DNA from: Thermococcus paralvinellae
Lineage (GTDB): Archaea > Methanobacteriota_B > Thermococci > Thermococcales > Thermococcaceae
Assembly: GCF_000517445.1 (NCBI RefSeq)
Contig: NZ_CP006965.1
Span: 1,588,681-1,652,680 of the forward strand
Reading direction: 5' to 3'
Length of the DNA stretch: 64,000 bases
The notes below the pieces were generated by a model, which saw nothing but the letters and a program-made list of their open reading frames with translations, was not told the DNA's origin and searched no databases. This document shows, one piece after another, positions 18,364-28,817 of this stretch. The position numbers and the translations under genes are program-made. The number at the start of each line of letters is the position of its first letter. Positions within the stretch are counted from its first letter, which is position 1.

Positions 18364-18657
18364 AAAGTTAACCTGAAGAGTTTTATACACGAGCAGAATG
18401 GAGCTCATTTAAAGGGTGGAACTGAAAAAAGGTTAAAATAACTCTGTTTAAGGTAAAGTGTTGTTATAAAAGACAATGAAAATTGTAAGAAAGTCATATG
18501 AAGAGAATTGTTATTGAGAGACGGATCTGTGTTTTATGGAGAACAGCTCAAGAACACAGAGCTTGGAAAATTCAAGAGACTGCCAGATGGGATGATTGCC
18601 AAGCTAACTATTTTTGTCCAATTAACTTTTTAACACCATCACAAAATCTCTTTTAAG
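18364..18657 (+). other. Gene-free stretch with possible coding debris
   Basis: No intact gene. A plus-strand frame at roughly 18470-18630 is open except for one stop and reads RELLLRDGSVFYGEQLKNTE, then LGKFKRLPDGMIAKLT, which has protein-like composition but which I do not recognise. It may be more of the decayed region that began with pyrC. ACTTTTTAAC at about 18627-18636 could be the TATA box of the radical SAM gene. Confidence 0.35.
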
Positions 18658-18666
18658 GTGAGAAAA

Positions 18667-19602
18667 GTGAAATACACTTGGGAAGAATTCGCGAGAAAAA
18701 TGGGGATTGAAGTCGAGAGACTGGAGAATAAAGAAGCTAGAGAGCTAAAGAAGTTTGTCAATGAGCTGATAGCTCCAACTCACTGTCAGTTCTGTCAAGG
18801 GCTTGATTTAAGCATTGAAAACCCAGTCCATCATCCTTCTTACGAGCTGACTCCAGCATGCAACCATGACTGCATTTTCTGCTATTCAAATGTGGCTGTA
18901 AAATTGGGAAAAGCACCAAAGCCCGGTTACTATGGCTGGGAAAATCCAAAGGCAATAACAATTTCCCAATATGGAGAACCTTTGCTTTCACCAAGGATTG
19001 TTGAGGTCAATAAGATGCTCCGTAAAAGATTTCCAGAGGCCAGGTTGGACTTACAGACAAACGGAAGCCTTTTAACAGAGGAGCTCTGGCAAAAGCTTGA
19101 TTTTGATTTAGTTATGATAAGCTTGGATGCAGCGAGCAGAAAAAAGCACAAGATGATTACGAATGCAGACACTTTTGATAAAGTTGTGAATGCGCTCAAA
19201 ATAGTTGGCGCTGATAAAAGCGTTCGTTCAATTGTGAGGACAATCTTTATGCCAGGAATAAATGATGAAGATATTCCAAAGATTGCAGAGCTTGCTGCTT
19301 CACTAGGAATTGACGAGATGATGCTCCAGCCCCTAACAATTCATAAACTCAATGAAGAGCGGCTTAGAAGAGCAGGATTGGATTTTGAGAGAGCCGAGAG
19401 TATCAGAGAGTTACTCAAGGTAGCAATAGAAGCTAAAAAATACATAGATGTGAGAATAAGCGGCTGTTTGCTAGTTCAGCTCAAGAGAATGGATGCCCTA
19501 ACGCTCTATAACGTTTACAAAGTTTCAAGAGAAGTCGCACCTTTGGTTAAAAGAAAGAAGCTTGATGAAATTGAAAAAGTAATACATAAGTTGGCTCTCT
19601 GA
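18667..19602 (+). CDS. Radical SAM protein (substrate unknown)
   Basis: About 311 residues. The radical SAM cluster motif CNHDCIFC is near residue 62, followed by a GEPLLSP (GGEP-like) SAM-contact motif and LDLQTNGSLL. A second Cys pair (HCQFCQG, about residues 38-42) precedes the core, and one Cys (SGCLLVQ) follows near residue 280, possibly for another metal site. The barrel looks MoaA/COG0731-like. The start is taken as the GTG at 18667, six bases after AGGTGA; the GTG at 18658 lies inside that SD. It is followed closely by a membrane protein gene. The reaction cannot be assigned. Confidence 0.82.
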   Translation: MKYTWEEFARKMGIEVERLENKEARELKKFVNELIAPTHCQFCQGLDLSIENPVHHPSYELTPACNHDCIFCYSNVAVKLGKAPKPGYYGWENPKAITISQYGEPLLSPRIVEVNKMLRKRFPEARLDLQTNGSLLTEELWQKLDFDLVMISLDAASRKKHKMITNADTFDKVVNALKIVGADKSVRSIVRTIFMPGINDEDIPKIAELAASLGIDEMMLQPLTIHKLNEERLRRAGLDFERAESIRELLKVAIEAKKYIDVRISGCLLVQLKRMDALTLYNVYKVSREVAPLVKRKKLDEIEKVIHKLAL

Positions 19603-19614
19603 GTGGTGATGATT

Positions 19615-20295
19615 ATGGATTTAGCCCGCTTGTTTGTATACATCCTTTTGATACCATTTATTCTAATGAACATAATGATTTCAGCAACTGGATTCTTCTT
19701 TTCAACTGCTGGAAAGCTTATAGCAAAACTCTTCAAACCCCAAATTCCCAAAAATGAAAAAAGAGGTTATGAAATTCTCTTTACAACTGCATGGTTATTG
19801 GCTGGAATCTATGCTCTGAAAAGGCTTGAAAATACAAATATGCTTTTAGCGGCTTTAACGTTCCTGACATTTAGAAATGGAGCAACTATAACCAAAAGGT
19901 TCATCTATGGTATCCATGACGCTAAAATAGTTAAAAAAAGCACAAAAGATAGAAAGCTCACAGGCTTGGTAAGCAAGGCAGTGGTACTTGGCATATTAGC
20001 TGAGGTTTTATTTTTGTTTATCTGGGCCCTCTCTTACAATGCCATAACAGCAGGAATGACAACTCTTCTAAGGGTAGAACTTAATAGGCTTGTACTGTAT
20101 CTATGGATTGCTGGAGCAGTTTTTGGAGCGGCATTTGGAGCATTTATCTCACACAACAATCGCGGAATTCTTTTGCAGAATGAGATTGCACTTATGCTTT
20201 TGTTCACTGGAAAGCGAAGTCTCGAGGTCTCTGTAAAGCTGAAAAATAAAGCAGGAAAGAAAACCAAGCACATTTTTCAACAGCTTAGAAGATAA
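19615..20295 (+). CDS. Membrane protein (unknown)
   Basis: About 226 residues. Hydrophobic helices are at about 5-30, 55-72, a weaker one near 75-90, 120-145 and 158-178, with a basic C-terminus (KLKNKAGKKTKH). GGTGAT at 19605-19610 sets the ATG at 19615. The gene follows the radical SAM gene by a few bases, so the two are probably cotranscribed. No family was recognised. Confidence 0.68.
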   Translation: MDLARLFVYILLIPFILMNIMISATGFFFSTAGKLIAKLFKPQIPKNEKRGYEILFTTAWLLAGIYALKRLENTNMLLAALTFLTFRNGATITKRFIYGIHDAKIVKKSTKDRKLTGLVSKAVVLGILAEVLFLFIWALSYNAITAGMTTLLRVELNRLVLYLWIAGAVFGAAFGAFISHNNRGILLQNEIALMLLFTGKRSLEVSVKLKNKAGKKTKHIFQQLRR

Positions 20296-20305
20296 CCTTT
20301 TAAAC
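20296..20305 (+). promoter_or_regulatory. TATA box of a probable leaderless gene
   Basis: CCTTTTAAAC lies about 25 bases before the ATG at 20326 and no SD is present, so transcription probably begins at the start codon itself. Confidence 0.6.
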
Positions 20306-20325
20306 TCCTATTCCTTCTTCCTATC

Positions 20326-21150
20326 ATGCTCACATGCTCACTCTGCATAAACAACGAAAAAACTTCAAAAATTGAAATTATTGCTGGAAAACCCATCTGC
20401 AAAGAATGCTTAGTTTATCTCAAGCACAAGCCAGATAGGGGTAAAATTAGGGCTGAGTTAGATAAGCTTATGAAGAGTGTTGATAAAGCAATTGTGGCTT
20501 TTTCTGGCGGAAAAGACAGCACAGTTGCGCTTTATTTAGCCAAAGATGTTTACAAGGTTCCAGAGCTTGAAGCAGTTATGATTGACCACGGCTTTATGGC
20601 AAAGGAAGCAATTGAAAATGCTAAAAGGATAGCAGAATATCTGGATGTGCAATTTACAATTCTGCGATATGACTATTCAGACATCTTCCGTGAAGCTCTC
20701 TTAAAGGCCCAATCTCCATGTAGGAGATGCTCAAAGAGGACCATGGAAAAGCTGAGAAAGTATGCACTGAAGAAAGAGGTTAAATACATAATCACGGGTC
20801 ATGAATTACCTTTCGGCCATCATCCCTACCGCTTAATGTCTGACGGGATAGTTCAGATTAGACTTTTGAGCCTGATGAGCGAAAGTGAGAGATTTGAAAT
20901 TCTGAAAAAGCTACCTTTTGAGTTTCCCAAGTTAGCTGGATATACAACGAACTGCCTCATCTTAGGTCCAGCCTTGGAGAGGTACTATGAAAAACATGGC
21001 TTCAGCTTTGAGCATAGGAGAATAGCAGCTTTGGTTAGGTATGGGCTTTTAGACAAAGAGAAAGCTTTGGAAAAAGTGAAAAAGCCAGAGATTCCAGAAG
21101 AGGTAAAGAGAGAGGTTTATGAGCGTTTAAACTTGAAGGAGCCGCTTTAA
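20326..21150 (+). CDS. PP-loop ATPase of the TtuA/Ncs6 tRNA-thiolation family
   Basis: 274 residues. An N-terminal zinc ribbon (CSLC ... CKEC) precedes the PP-loop SGGKDSTVAL near residue 64. MIDHGF follows, then the catalytic CxxC of PCRRCSKRT near residue 133 and TGHELPFGHHPYR. These are features of enzymes that adenylate a tRNA base and replace oxygen by sulfur. It lacks an obvious C-terminal zinc ribbon of full TtuA, so it may be a paralogue with another substrate. Its 3' end overlaps the convergent alanyl-tRNA editing gene by 24 bases. Confidence 0.8.
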   Translation: MLTCSLCINNEKTSKIEIIAGKPICKECLVYLKHKPDRGKIRAELDKLMKSVDKAIVAFSGGKDSTVALYLAKDVYKVPELEAVMIDHGFMAKEAIENAKRIAEYLDVQFTILRYDYSDIFREALLKAQSPCRRCSKRTMEKLRKYALKKEVKYIITGHELPFGHHPYRLMSDGIVQIRLLSLMSESERFEILKKLPFEFPKLAGYTTNCLILGPALERYYEKHGFSFEHRRIAALVRYGLLDKEKALEKVKKPEIPEEVKREVYERLNLKEPL

Positions 21151-22353
21151 TTTTTCCTTAGCAATTTCAAGCACTTTCTCCGGCTCAACTCTAAATCCTC
21201 CACCTTTAGCTAAAACTTTACTGCCCCCTCCACCGCCGCCCGTCTCCTTGAGGACTTCTGTCAAAAGCTCCCGCATTGAAATACCCTCAACTTCCCTGTT
21301 CTTTGCAAATATCACATAGTTCCTCCCAACAACTAAAGCAATCGTATTTGGATTCTTATCTACCAAATAAACCACAAAAGCTTGGGCATCTTTCATATCA
21401 AGCTCCTCAACCGTGCTAACGATTTTAATTCCCTCAACTTCTTCAGATTCGTTTAAAAGTGCTTTAGCCTTCCACTCCCACAGCTCTAGTCTTAAAGCCT
21501 TCTTCTCCTCTTCAAGCTTCTCAATCTCGTTTTTAAGGTCTTTAACCCTCTCAACTAGGGGCCTGTTTTTATTTGGCATCTCATCTAAACTCTTCCAGTA
21601 ATCCTCCAAAAGTTCATTCAAATACCTCAAAGCTCTATTCCCACAGACAAACTCAATGCGCCAAATATTTTTGCTCTTCTTGTAGAAGTTCACAACTTTA
21701 ATAAAGCCGACCTCTCCCGTGCTTTTTACATGAGTTCCTCCACAAGGGATTACATCAACGCCTGGAATTCTAACAATCCTTATTGGGGGCTTGACCTTAT
21801 CAGAAAGGTCTTTTCGGAGCTGATTTCTTAAATCCTCCGGCAGTTCATTGTAAAACTCAATTTCAACAGGTAAGTCTTTGCTAACAATTTCATTGGCCCT
21901 AATTTCAGCCTTTAAAATATGTTCCCAAGTCAGCTTTCCATCAAAATCAATTTCAATCTTGTTGTAGTTTTCAAAAATTTGGAAGCCTGTCGTGTTGCTG
22001 TCATACAAATCTTTTAGAACTGCTGAGAGAATGTGCTGACCCGTATGCTGCTTCATGTTTTCGTATCTCCACTCCCAGTCAAGCTCAAGCTCAACTTCTT
22101 CTCCAGCCTTTGGTTCCCTGCCTTTTAAAGTTCCCTCGTGCCAGATCTCATCTTTGCCATAGACCTTTTCTACTTTAATTTCAAAGCCCTCTCCTCTGAT
22201 AATTCCCCTATCACTCGGCTGACCGCCGCCTTCTGGATAAAAAATTGTTCTGTCGAGCTTGAGCTTGATTCTATCCCCCTTAAATTCAAGAGCGTCAACT
22301 CTTGCTTTTGCTTCCTTGAGATAAGCGTCATCATAAAAGAGCTTAGTTGTCAT
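21127..22353 (-). CDS. Alanyl-tRNA editing protein, long AlaX form
   Basis: Free-standing editing enzyme that hydrolyses mischarged tRNA-Ala (Ser or Gly). About 408 residues. [12 protein letters not shown] marks the start of the editing domain; the zinc ligands are in HTGQHILSA and CGGTHV. A coiled region (about 240-275) is followed by a DHHA1-type end with a GGGGGGSK glycine run. The ATG at 22353 is set by AGGTGATTAC upstream; the longer reading to 22416 has an unlikely hydrophobic lead. The class is AlaX-L, which keeps the C-terminal domain also found in AlaRS (41463). Confidence 0.92.
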   Translation of the reverse strand: MTTKLFYDDAYLKEAKARVDALEFKGDRIKLKLDRTIFYPEGGGQPSDRGIIRGEGFEIKVEKVYGKDEIWHEGTLKGREPKAGEEVELELDWEWRYENMKQHTGQHILSAVLKDLYDSNTTGFQIFENYNKIEIDFDGKLTWEHILKAEIRANEIVSKDLPVEIEFYNELPEDLRNQLRKDLSDKVKPPIRIVRIPGVDVIPCGGTHVKSTGEVGFIKVVNFYKKSKNIWRIEFVCGNRALRYLNELLEDYWKSLDEMPNKNRPLVERVKDLKNEIEKLEEEKKALRLELWEWKAKALLNESEEVEGIKIVSTVEELDMKDAQAFVVYLVDKNPNTIALVVGRNYVIFAKNREVEGISMRELLTEVLKETGGGGGGSKVLAKGGGFRVEPEKVLEIAKEKLKRLLQV

Positions 22354-22412
22354 GTAATCACCTAACAGAAAATAGAAAACGGGCAATATAAAAATGTTAT
22401 CAGACGCAAAGC

Positions 22413-23060
22413 TCACTCAGCCTCAGCTCTTGCTTCAAGGATTGCTTTAACCCTCTTAAGCCTGAAGAAGTTCTCTCTCTCCATCTCATCCAAGTGTTGA
22501 CTAATGAACTTCACAGTGTTCTTCATTCTCGGAATTATGATGTACTCAAGAGCATTTACTCTCCTCTTCGTCTTCTCAATTTCCTTCGCTAATCTTTTGA
22601 GAGTCTCTTCCACTTCAGCTAAGCGAACCGCTAACTCCAAAACTTCTTCAAACTTCTCCGCTGCTAAATCAACTCTTGGAGAGCTTGCAACAAATGTGTA
22701 TCCTCTTTCGTCTGGCTTTCTCTTGAAGGATTCTGCCTCAATCAGCGGCACTGAAACTCCCATGATGTTTCTCTTCCTTATCTCAACTTCCTTGTTTGGT
22801 TTAACACCGAGAGCAATTTCCTTAAGTCTGAGTAAACCAACATCAATCTCAGCTAAGCGTAAGGTTTCAAAGGCTTCTTCTATCTTTTGGTTAAGCTCTC
22901 TCCTCAAGTTCAACGCTTCCTCATAAATTGTAAAAAACTCCATAATTAGGGCATCTTGCTTCTCCTTGAGGAGCTTATGTCCCTTCTCTGCAAGCTTAAT
23001 GCGCCTTTTTAGTTTGAGCAACTCCATACGGGTTGGCTTGACTTTAAGTATCCCTGACAT
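22413..23060 (-). CDS. atpD: A-type ATP synthase subunit D
   Basis: Central rotor stalk subunit, 215 residues. It shows the two long coiled-coil helices typical of V/A-type subunit D at each end ([20 protein letters not shown] and the C-terminal '[18 protein letters not shown]'). GGGGTGA precedes the ATG. It is the last gene of the nine-gene operon, 28 bases after atpB. Confidence 0.95.
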   Translation of the reverse strand: MSGILKVKPTRMELLKLKRRIKLAEKGHKLLKEKQDALIMEFFTIYEEALNLRRELNQKIEEAFETLRLAEIDVGLLRLKEIALGVKPNKEVEIRKRNIMGVSVPLIEAESFKRKPDERGYTFVASSPRVDLAAEKFEEVLELAVRLAEVEETLKRLAKEIEKTKRRVNALEYIIIPRMKNTVKFISQHLDEMERENFFRLKRVKAILEARAEAE

Positions 23061-23088
23061 CTTGGTTCACCCCGAGAAAATAATAGAA

Positions 23089-24477
23089 TCAAGAGGAACG
23101 CCTGTACTTTGGATGATACTTCTTGATGTACTTTGGCTCAATTCTCTTAAGCTCACTTTCTGGAAGCATTGCAAGTAATTCCCAACCAAGGTCAAGTGTT
23201 TCCTCAATGCTTCTGTCTTCATCGTATGCCTGGGCAACAAATTCCCTTTCAAATCTGTCTGCAAATGCTAAGTACTTTCTATCGGTCTCAGATAATGCTT
23301 CTTCACCAACGACAGCCACTAAATCTCTTAGGCTTCTACCTTCAGCGTAAGCTGCATAGAGCTGCTGTGAAAGCTGTGGATGATCTTCTCTTGTTCTTCC
23401 CTTACCGATACCATCCTTCATCAATCTGCTCAATGATGGCAGAACGTCAATTGGTGGGTAGATACCTTTTCTGTGCAGGTCTCTGCTGAGAACTATCTGT
23501 CCTTCTGTAATATAACCCGTTAAGTCTGGAATTGGGTGAGTTATATCGTCGTCGGGCATTGTGAGAATTGGCATCTGGGTAATGCTTCCCTTCTTTCCTC
23601 TAACTCTACCTGCTCTTTCGTAAATTGTTGCTAAGTCAGTGTAGAGGTAACCTGGATAACCTCTTCTCCCTGGAACCTCTTCTCTTGCTGCTGAAATTTC
23701 ACGCAGAGCCTCACAGTAGTTGGTCATGTCTGTAAGGATTACCAAAACCTGCATGTCATAGTCGAAAGCTAAATATTCGGCAACTGTAAGGGCCATTCTT
23801 GGAGTAATTATACGCTCGATAGCTGGGTCATCTGCTAAGTTGAGGAACAACACAGCTCTCTCAATTGCACCTGTCTCTTCAAAGCTCTTTTTGAAGAAGT
23901 TAGCTTCCTCATATGTGATACCCATTGCAGCGAAGACGACAGCGAACTGCTCCTCCTCACCTAAAACCTTTGCCTGCCTTGCTATCTGGGCAGCTAATTT
24001 GTTGTGTGGTAAACCGCTACCGCTGAAGATTGGCAACTTTTGACCTCTAACGAGTGTGTTCATTCCGTCTATAGCAGAAACACCTGTTTGAATGAAGTCT
24101 CTTGGATAAGCTCTCGCGACTGGATTGAGAGGAGCACCGTGAACGTCTCTCCTATCCTCTGGAATTATCTCTGGACCTCCATCAATGGGCTTACCAATAC
24201 CGTTGAATATTCTACCGAGCATGTCCATTGAAACTGGGACTTTCAGCGTTTCGCCAGTGAACCTTACGCGGGTTGTCTTAACGTCCAAATCTCTTGTTCC
24301 CTCGAAAACCTGAACAATTGCCATATCTTCCCTTGCTTCCAGCACTTGACCTTTTCTCTTTTCCCCGCTCTCTGTCTCTATCTCAACGACTTCACCGTAA
24401 GCTACTCCTTTAACTCCCTGAACAATCATGAGAGGACCGTAAATCTTGCTAATTGTTGAGTACTCCTTTCCTGACAT
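23089..24477 (-). CDS. atpB: A-type ATP synthase subunit B
   Basis: Non-catalytic head subunit, about 462 residues. It keeps the three-domain layout of subunit A but has no P-loop; [19 protein letters not shown] occupies that position, as in V/A-type B subunits. [20 protein letters not shown] is also characteristic. The start is the ATG at 24477, preceded by GGAGCGTGAT; the GTG at 24486 overlaps that signal and the atpA end. Confidence 0.97.
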   Translation of the reverse strand: MSGKEYSTISKIYGPLMIVQGVKGVAYGEVVEIETESGEKRKGQVLEAREDMAIVQVFEGTRDLDVKTTRVRFTGETLKVPVSMDMLGRIFNGIGKPIDGGPEIIPEDRRDVHGAPLNPVARAYPRDFIQTGVSAIDGMNTLVRGQKLPIFSGSGLPHNKLAAQIARQAKVLGEEEQFAVVFAAMGITYEEANFFKKSFEETGAIERAVLFLNLADDPAIERIITPRMALTVAEYLAFDYDMQVLVILTDMTNYCEALREISAAREEVPGRRGYPGYLYTDLATIYERAGRVRGKKGSITQMPILTMPDDDITHPIPDLTGYITEGQIVLSRDLHRKGIYPPIDVLPSLSRLMKDGIGKGRTREDHPQLSQQLYAAYAEGRSLRDLVAVVGEEALSETDRKYLAFADRFEREFVAQAYDEDRSIEETLDLGWELLAMLPESELKRIEPKYIKKYHPKYRRSS

Positions 24478-24482
24478 CTTAA

Positions 24483-26240
24483 TCACGCTCCATATTTCTT
24501 AAAGAGTTCTCCAAACTGCTCTTTTGTCTCATCTATAAGCTTGGCAATCTCATCAACGTTAGGTTCAAACTTCATTCTACCGATTTTCTCTCTTACTGGA
24601 AGCTTTGCAATCTCTTCAACCGGTATTCCTCTGTCAATTGCCTGCATGGTGTAGTCGTAGAAGTTGAGTATAACGCGCATCATTGTAACCTGCTTCTTTG
24701 GTGGACAGTAGGTATCAACCTCATGAAAGGCATCCTGCTGGAGGTAATCCTCCCTGAGCATCCTTGCAACCAGTAAAATGGCTCTCTCCCTGTCTGGCAG
24801 AGCATCTGGACCTACAATTCTGACAATCTCCTGAAGTTCAGCCTCCTTCTGGAGGAGCTTCATTGCAGTGTCTCTCATCTCTTTCCACTCTGGGTCAACA
24901 TTCTGGTGCCACCAGTCTTTGATCGAGTCAACATAAAGTGAGTAGCTCATAAGCCAGTTGATTGCTGGGAAGTGTCTTCTTCTAGCTAAGTCAGCATCCA
25001 GTGCCCAGAAGACTTTGACAACTCTCAATGTGTTCTGGACTACTGGCTCTGAAAAGTCACCGCCAGGTGGTGAGACAGCTCCGATAACCGAAACGCTTCC
25101 AACCCTGTAGTCGCTTCCCAGTGTGACAACTCTACCTGCTCTCTCATAAAATTCAGCAATTTTTGAGGCTAAATATGCTGGATAACCCTCCTCACCAGGC
25201 ATTTCTTCCAATCTACCGGAGATTTCTCTCAAAGCCTCAGCCCATCTTGAAGTTGAGTCTGCCATCAAAGCAACGTCATAACCCATGTCTCTGAAGTACT
25301 CTGCGATTGTAATTCCAGTGTAAATTGAAGCCTCTCTAGCTGCGACAGGCATGTTTGAAGTGTTTGCAATTAAAACCGTTCTTTCCATCAATGGCTTTCC
25401 ACTTCTTGGGTCTTTGAGCTTTGGAAACTCTTCAAGAACATCTGTCATCTCGTTACCTCTCTCACCACAACCGATATAAACTACAACCTGAGCATCACTC
25501 CACTTTGCTAGCTGGTGCTGTGTAACGGTCTTACCTGAACCGAAAGGACCAGGAATTGCCGCAGTTCCACCCTTGGCTTGTGGGAAGAATGTGTCAATTG
25601 TTCTCTGACCAGTAATGAGCGGAACCTCTGGAGGAAGCTTTTCTTTGTAGGGCCTCTTCTTTCTGACGGGCCACTTCTGGTACATCTTAAGCTCCTTAAT
25701 CTCTCCACCAGGTGTCTTCACCTTTGCAATAACTTCCTCAATCGTATACTCTCCTTCCTCAGCAATCTCAACAATCTCTCCTTCAATCCCAGGAGGAACC
25801 ATTATTTTGTGGACGATTAAGCTCGTCTCTGGAACTTCACCGATAATATCTCCACCAACTACTTTATCACCAACCTTAACTCTTGGAGTGAAGTGCCACT
25901 TCTTGTCCCTTGGTAAGGCTGGAGCTGTCAAACCTCTTGCAATGAAATCACCACTTTTCTCTCTAAGAACTTCAAGTGGTCTCTGAATACCATCATAAAT
26001 CGAAGTCAGCAAACCAGGGCCAAGTTCAACACTAAGTGAAGCTCCCGTTCCAATAACGGGTTCTCCAGGTTTAAGGCCTGCAGTTTCCTCATAAACCTGA
26101 ATGACAGCTTTATCGCCCTCTAAACGAATGATTTCTCCTATCAGGCCAAGTTCACCAACTCTAACTACCTCATACATCCTTGCTCCTCTCATGTCATCAG
26201 CAACGACCAGAGGTCCGGTAACTCTAATTATCCTTCCCAT
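24483..26240 (-). CDS. atpA: A-type ATP synthase catalytic subunit A
   Basis: Catalytic head subunit that binds and turns over ATP. About 585 residues with the Walker A motif GPFGSGKT near residue 231, the non-homologous insert domain of V/A-type A subunits (about 110-200), the catalytic Glu in GCGERGNEM, and [20 protein letters not shown]. There is no intein, although this gene carries one in some archaea. The ATG at 26240 follows GAGGTGA; the GTG at 26249 is inside the SD. Confidence 0.97.
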   Translation of the reverse strand: MGRIIRVTGPLVVADDMRGARMYEVVRVGELGLIGEIIRLEGDKAVIQVYEETAGLKPGEPVIGTGASLSVELGPGLLTSIYDGIQRPLEVLREKSGDFIARGLTAPALPRDKKWHFTPRVKVGDKVVGGDIIGEVPETSLIVHKIMVPPGIEGEIVEIAEEGEYTIEEVIAKVKTPGGEIKELKMYQKWPVRKKRPYKEKLPPEVPLITGQRTIDTFFPQAKGGTAAIPGPFGSGKTVTQHQLAKWSDAQVVVYIGCGERGNEMTDVLEEFPKLKDPRSGKPLMERTVLIANTSNMPVAAREASIYTGITIAEYFRDMGYDVALMADSTSRWAEALREISGRLEEMPGEEGYPAYLASKIAEFYERAGRVVTLGSDYRVGSVSVIGAVSPPGGDFSEPVVQNTLRVVKVFWALDADLARRRHFPAINWLMSYSLYVDSIKDWWHQNVDPEWKEMRDTAMKLLQKEAELQEIVRIVGPDALPDRERAILLVARMLREDYLQQDAFHEVDTYCPPKKQVTMMRVILNFYDYTMQAIDRGIPVEEIAKLPVREKIGRMKFEPNVDEIAKLIDETKEQFGELFKKYGA

Positions 26241-26245
26241 TTTCT

Positions 26246-26554
26246 TCACCTCTTTAGCTCAACACCAATTGCTTTTCTTACAATTTCCCTCAGCTGTTCT
26301 TCACCAAAGACTGAACCAAACTTATCGGGAATTTGAAGGATGATTGGAAACGTCACATCGGGAATTCCAATTCTCTGAGCCAAGCGCTCAGTAATCAATA
26401 CTATACCGACATCTTCCCTCTCTATAAGCTCTTTCAACTTATTCTTCGCTCTTTCATTTTCTAGTGGAGTTTCTTCAAAAGAATAAACTTCATGAACTCC
26501 AGCAAGCTTAAAACCCAATGCAGTGTCTCTATCACCCATTAAAACTATCTTCAT
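26246..26554 (-). CDS. atpF: A-type ATP synthase subunit F
   Basis: Small rotor-associated subunit, 102 residues, with the N-terminal Rossmann-like fold ([20 protein letters not shown]) and the IPDKFGSV region near the C-terminus. It overlaps atpC by 4 bases and ends just before the atpA start, placing it between C and A as in other Thermococcales. Confidence 0.94.
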   Translation of the reverse strand: MKIVLMGDRDTALGFKLAGVHEVYSFEETPLENERAKNKLKELIEREDVGIVLITERLAQRIGIPDVTFPIILQIPDKFGSVFGEEQLREIVRKAIGVELKR

Positions 26555-27663
26555 GGCAGTTCACCCACAATAGCTTTTATGTCCTCTGGCTTGATTCTGT
26601 CTTCAATAAGCTTTGCTATTGCCTTGAGCTTTCTTATTTCGCTCTCCTTTGCGAGGATGTAGTTTAGCGGAATTGCAACGCTTAATGGGTAGAATCTTGT
26701 CAATTCGTTGATTTTCCTCTTTATGTATCTTTCAAATGCTTTGTTAAATGAGTCCAAGTCGCCACTCTCAAGACCTTCCCTTACCTCCCTGAGAACTTCA
26801 TTATATTTCGTTGAATCAAGCTCAGCCAATGCCATACTAAGGTCTTCAACGTGCATTAGAGTATCCAGAGTTCTTTGGTTTAAGCTACCTCCCGGAATTA
26901 GGAAAGGCCTTATTTTATCAGCACCCAAACCATGAAGCTTTGCTCTCAAAATTGTCATCAAGTTTATCTTGTCAATTTTGAGCTTAACGAATTCCTCAAA
27001 GATTTTTCTCTCTTCATCTTTTCTTGACTGTGCATATCTCAGCAACTTTGCATAATGCATTTTGTAAAGCTCTGTTTCAAACTCTTCGATAGTAATTTCT
27101 TTTAGGAGAAGTCTCTGATAAATTTCCTCATATTCTGTTCCCTCAAGGATGACAAGGATTTCCTCCATGGTTTTGGCTTCAGCCATTGCTTTAATTCTCT
27201 CGACCATGGTTCCAAGCTCTGCTATGTAATCCCTTGCAACCTCACCATAGAGCTTGGCCTTAACAATAACGGCTATATTTCTAATGTCCCACTCTTCAAG
27301 GAGGAACCTAAAGAAGGGATTAACTCTTTTAGGCAAAATCTTAAACATTAAATTGTAAGTATCTGCAAGGGCCTCATCAAATGCCCTATCAATTGTTTCA
27401 ACAGTATATACCGAGAGCCTACCCAAATAGGGCTTATAGTCGCTATCTTCAAGGTTCATTACAAAATTGTTCAGGGTTTTTGATTCTGCGAGCTCACTAA
27501 AACGCTGCTCAGTAAATAGTCTTGCCTCCATAGCCCTAATCCTTGCATTTGGATAGGAATATGGAGTGTATTTGTAGATAATTGAGCCTGTTTTGTAGGT
27601 TATCCACGTAAAGATAACGGCAAGTGTTGTGTCCAAGATGCCAGTTATTGTGCTGATCTCCAC
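26551..27663 (-). CDS. atpC: A-type ATP synthase subunit C
   Basis: Funnel-shaped subunit (V-type d homologue) linking the rotor ring to the D/F stalk, 370 residues and almost all helical, with three similar helical repeats. Conserved '[13 protein letters not shown]' and '[16 protein letters not shown]' type segments support the call. The start is a GTG at 27663 downstream of GGGTGATGG. Confidence 0.93.
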   Translation of the reverse strand: MEISTITGILDTTLAVIFTWITYKTGSIIYKYTPYSYPNARIRAMEARLFTEQRFSELAESKTLNNFVMNLEDSDYKPYLGRLSVYTVETIDRAFDEALADTYNLMFKILPKRVNPFFRFLLEEWDIRNIAVIVKAKLYGEVARDYIAELGTMVERIKAMAEAKTMEEILVILEGTEYEEIYQRLLLKEITIEEFETELYKMHYAKLLRYAQSRKDEERKIFEEFVKLKIDKINLMTILRAKLHGLGADKIRPFLIPGGSLNQRTLDTLMHVEDLSMALAELDSTKYNEVLREVREGLESGDLDSFNKAFERYIKRKINELTRFYPLSVAIPLNYILAKESEIRKLKAIAKLIEDRIKPEDIKAIVGELP

Positions 27664-27669
27664 TTTCCA

Positions 27670-28281
27670 TCACCCAAAGAGCAATTTAGCAATTCTTGAC
27701 CTAAGCTCACTTTCTAAACGCTCAATTCTAGCCTCAAATGTGTTGTCAACTCTGATTGTCCTATCAGCATTCTCAACCAAAACTCCACCTATGGTTTCAA
27801 TTTTGTCTCCAAGTTCAATGCTTATTTCTATGCCTGCCTTCTCATTCAAAAATGTCTTAATCTCGTCGATTTTCTCAGCTATTAACTGCAAAGTTGCTTC
27901 GTTTGAGCTAACTCTAATCTTATCTTCGCCAAGTTCCTTAACAGCCTGAAGCATTAGGTTCTTGACAATCTCAAAGTACTCATCCTTTGGAAGGGCTACC
28001 AGTCTCTCTTTGAGGCTCTTAAGAACTTCGTTCATCAACTCCTCTTGAAGAGCCAGCCTTTTCTTTCTAATTTCGAGCTTAGCATTCGCTATAATCCTCT
28101 GCTTTTCTATTTCAGCTTGTGTTTGTGCTTTTCTCAAAATCCACTCTGCTTTAGCTCTAGCTCTTTTTTCCGCTTCTGCTTTAATTTCCTCAGCTTGCTT
28201 CTCTGCTTCGCTTAAAATATACTTTATCTTCTGCTCTGCCTCTCTGTTTATTTCCTCGATGATCAGCTTTGCTCCTTCCAT
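27670..28281 (-). CDS. atpE: A-type ATP synthase subunit E
   Basis: Peripheral stalk subunit, 203 residues. A long N-terminal coiled coil rich in Ala, Glu and Lys (about 1-90) pairs with subunit H. The C-terminal globular domain contains GGVLVENADRTIRVDNTFEAR, conserved in V/A-type E subunits. It is between atpK and atpC in the operon. Confidence 0.95.
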   Translation of the reverse strand: MEGAKLIIEEINREAEQKIKYILSEAEKQAEEIKAEAEKRARAKAEWILRKAQTQAEIEKQRIIANAKLEIRKKRLALQEELMNEVLKSLKERLVALPKDEYFEIVKNLMLQAVKELGEDKIRVSSNEATLQLIAEKIDEIKTFLNEKAGIEISIELGDKIETIGGVLVENADRTIRVDNTFEARIERLESELRSRIAKLLFG

Positions 28282-28313
28282 TGCTCTGCCTCCCTAAAGG
28301 AAAGTTAAAGGGC

Positions 28314-28802
<489 letters not shown>

Positions 28803-28817
28803 TCAACACCTCCTATC

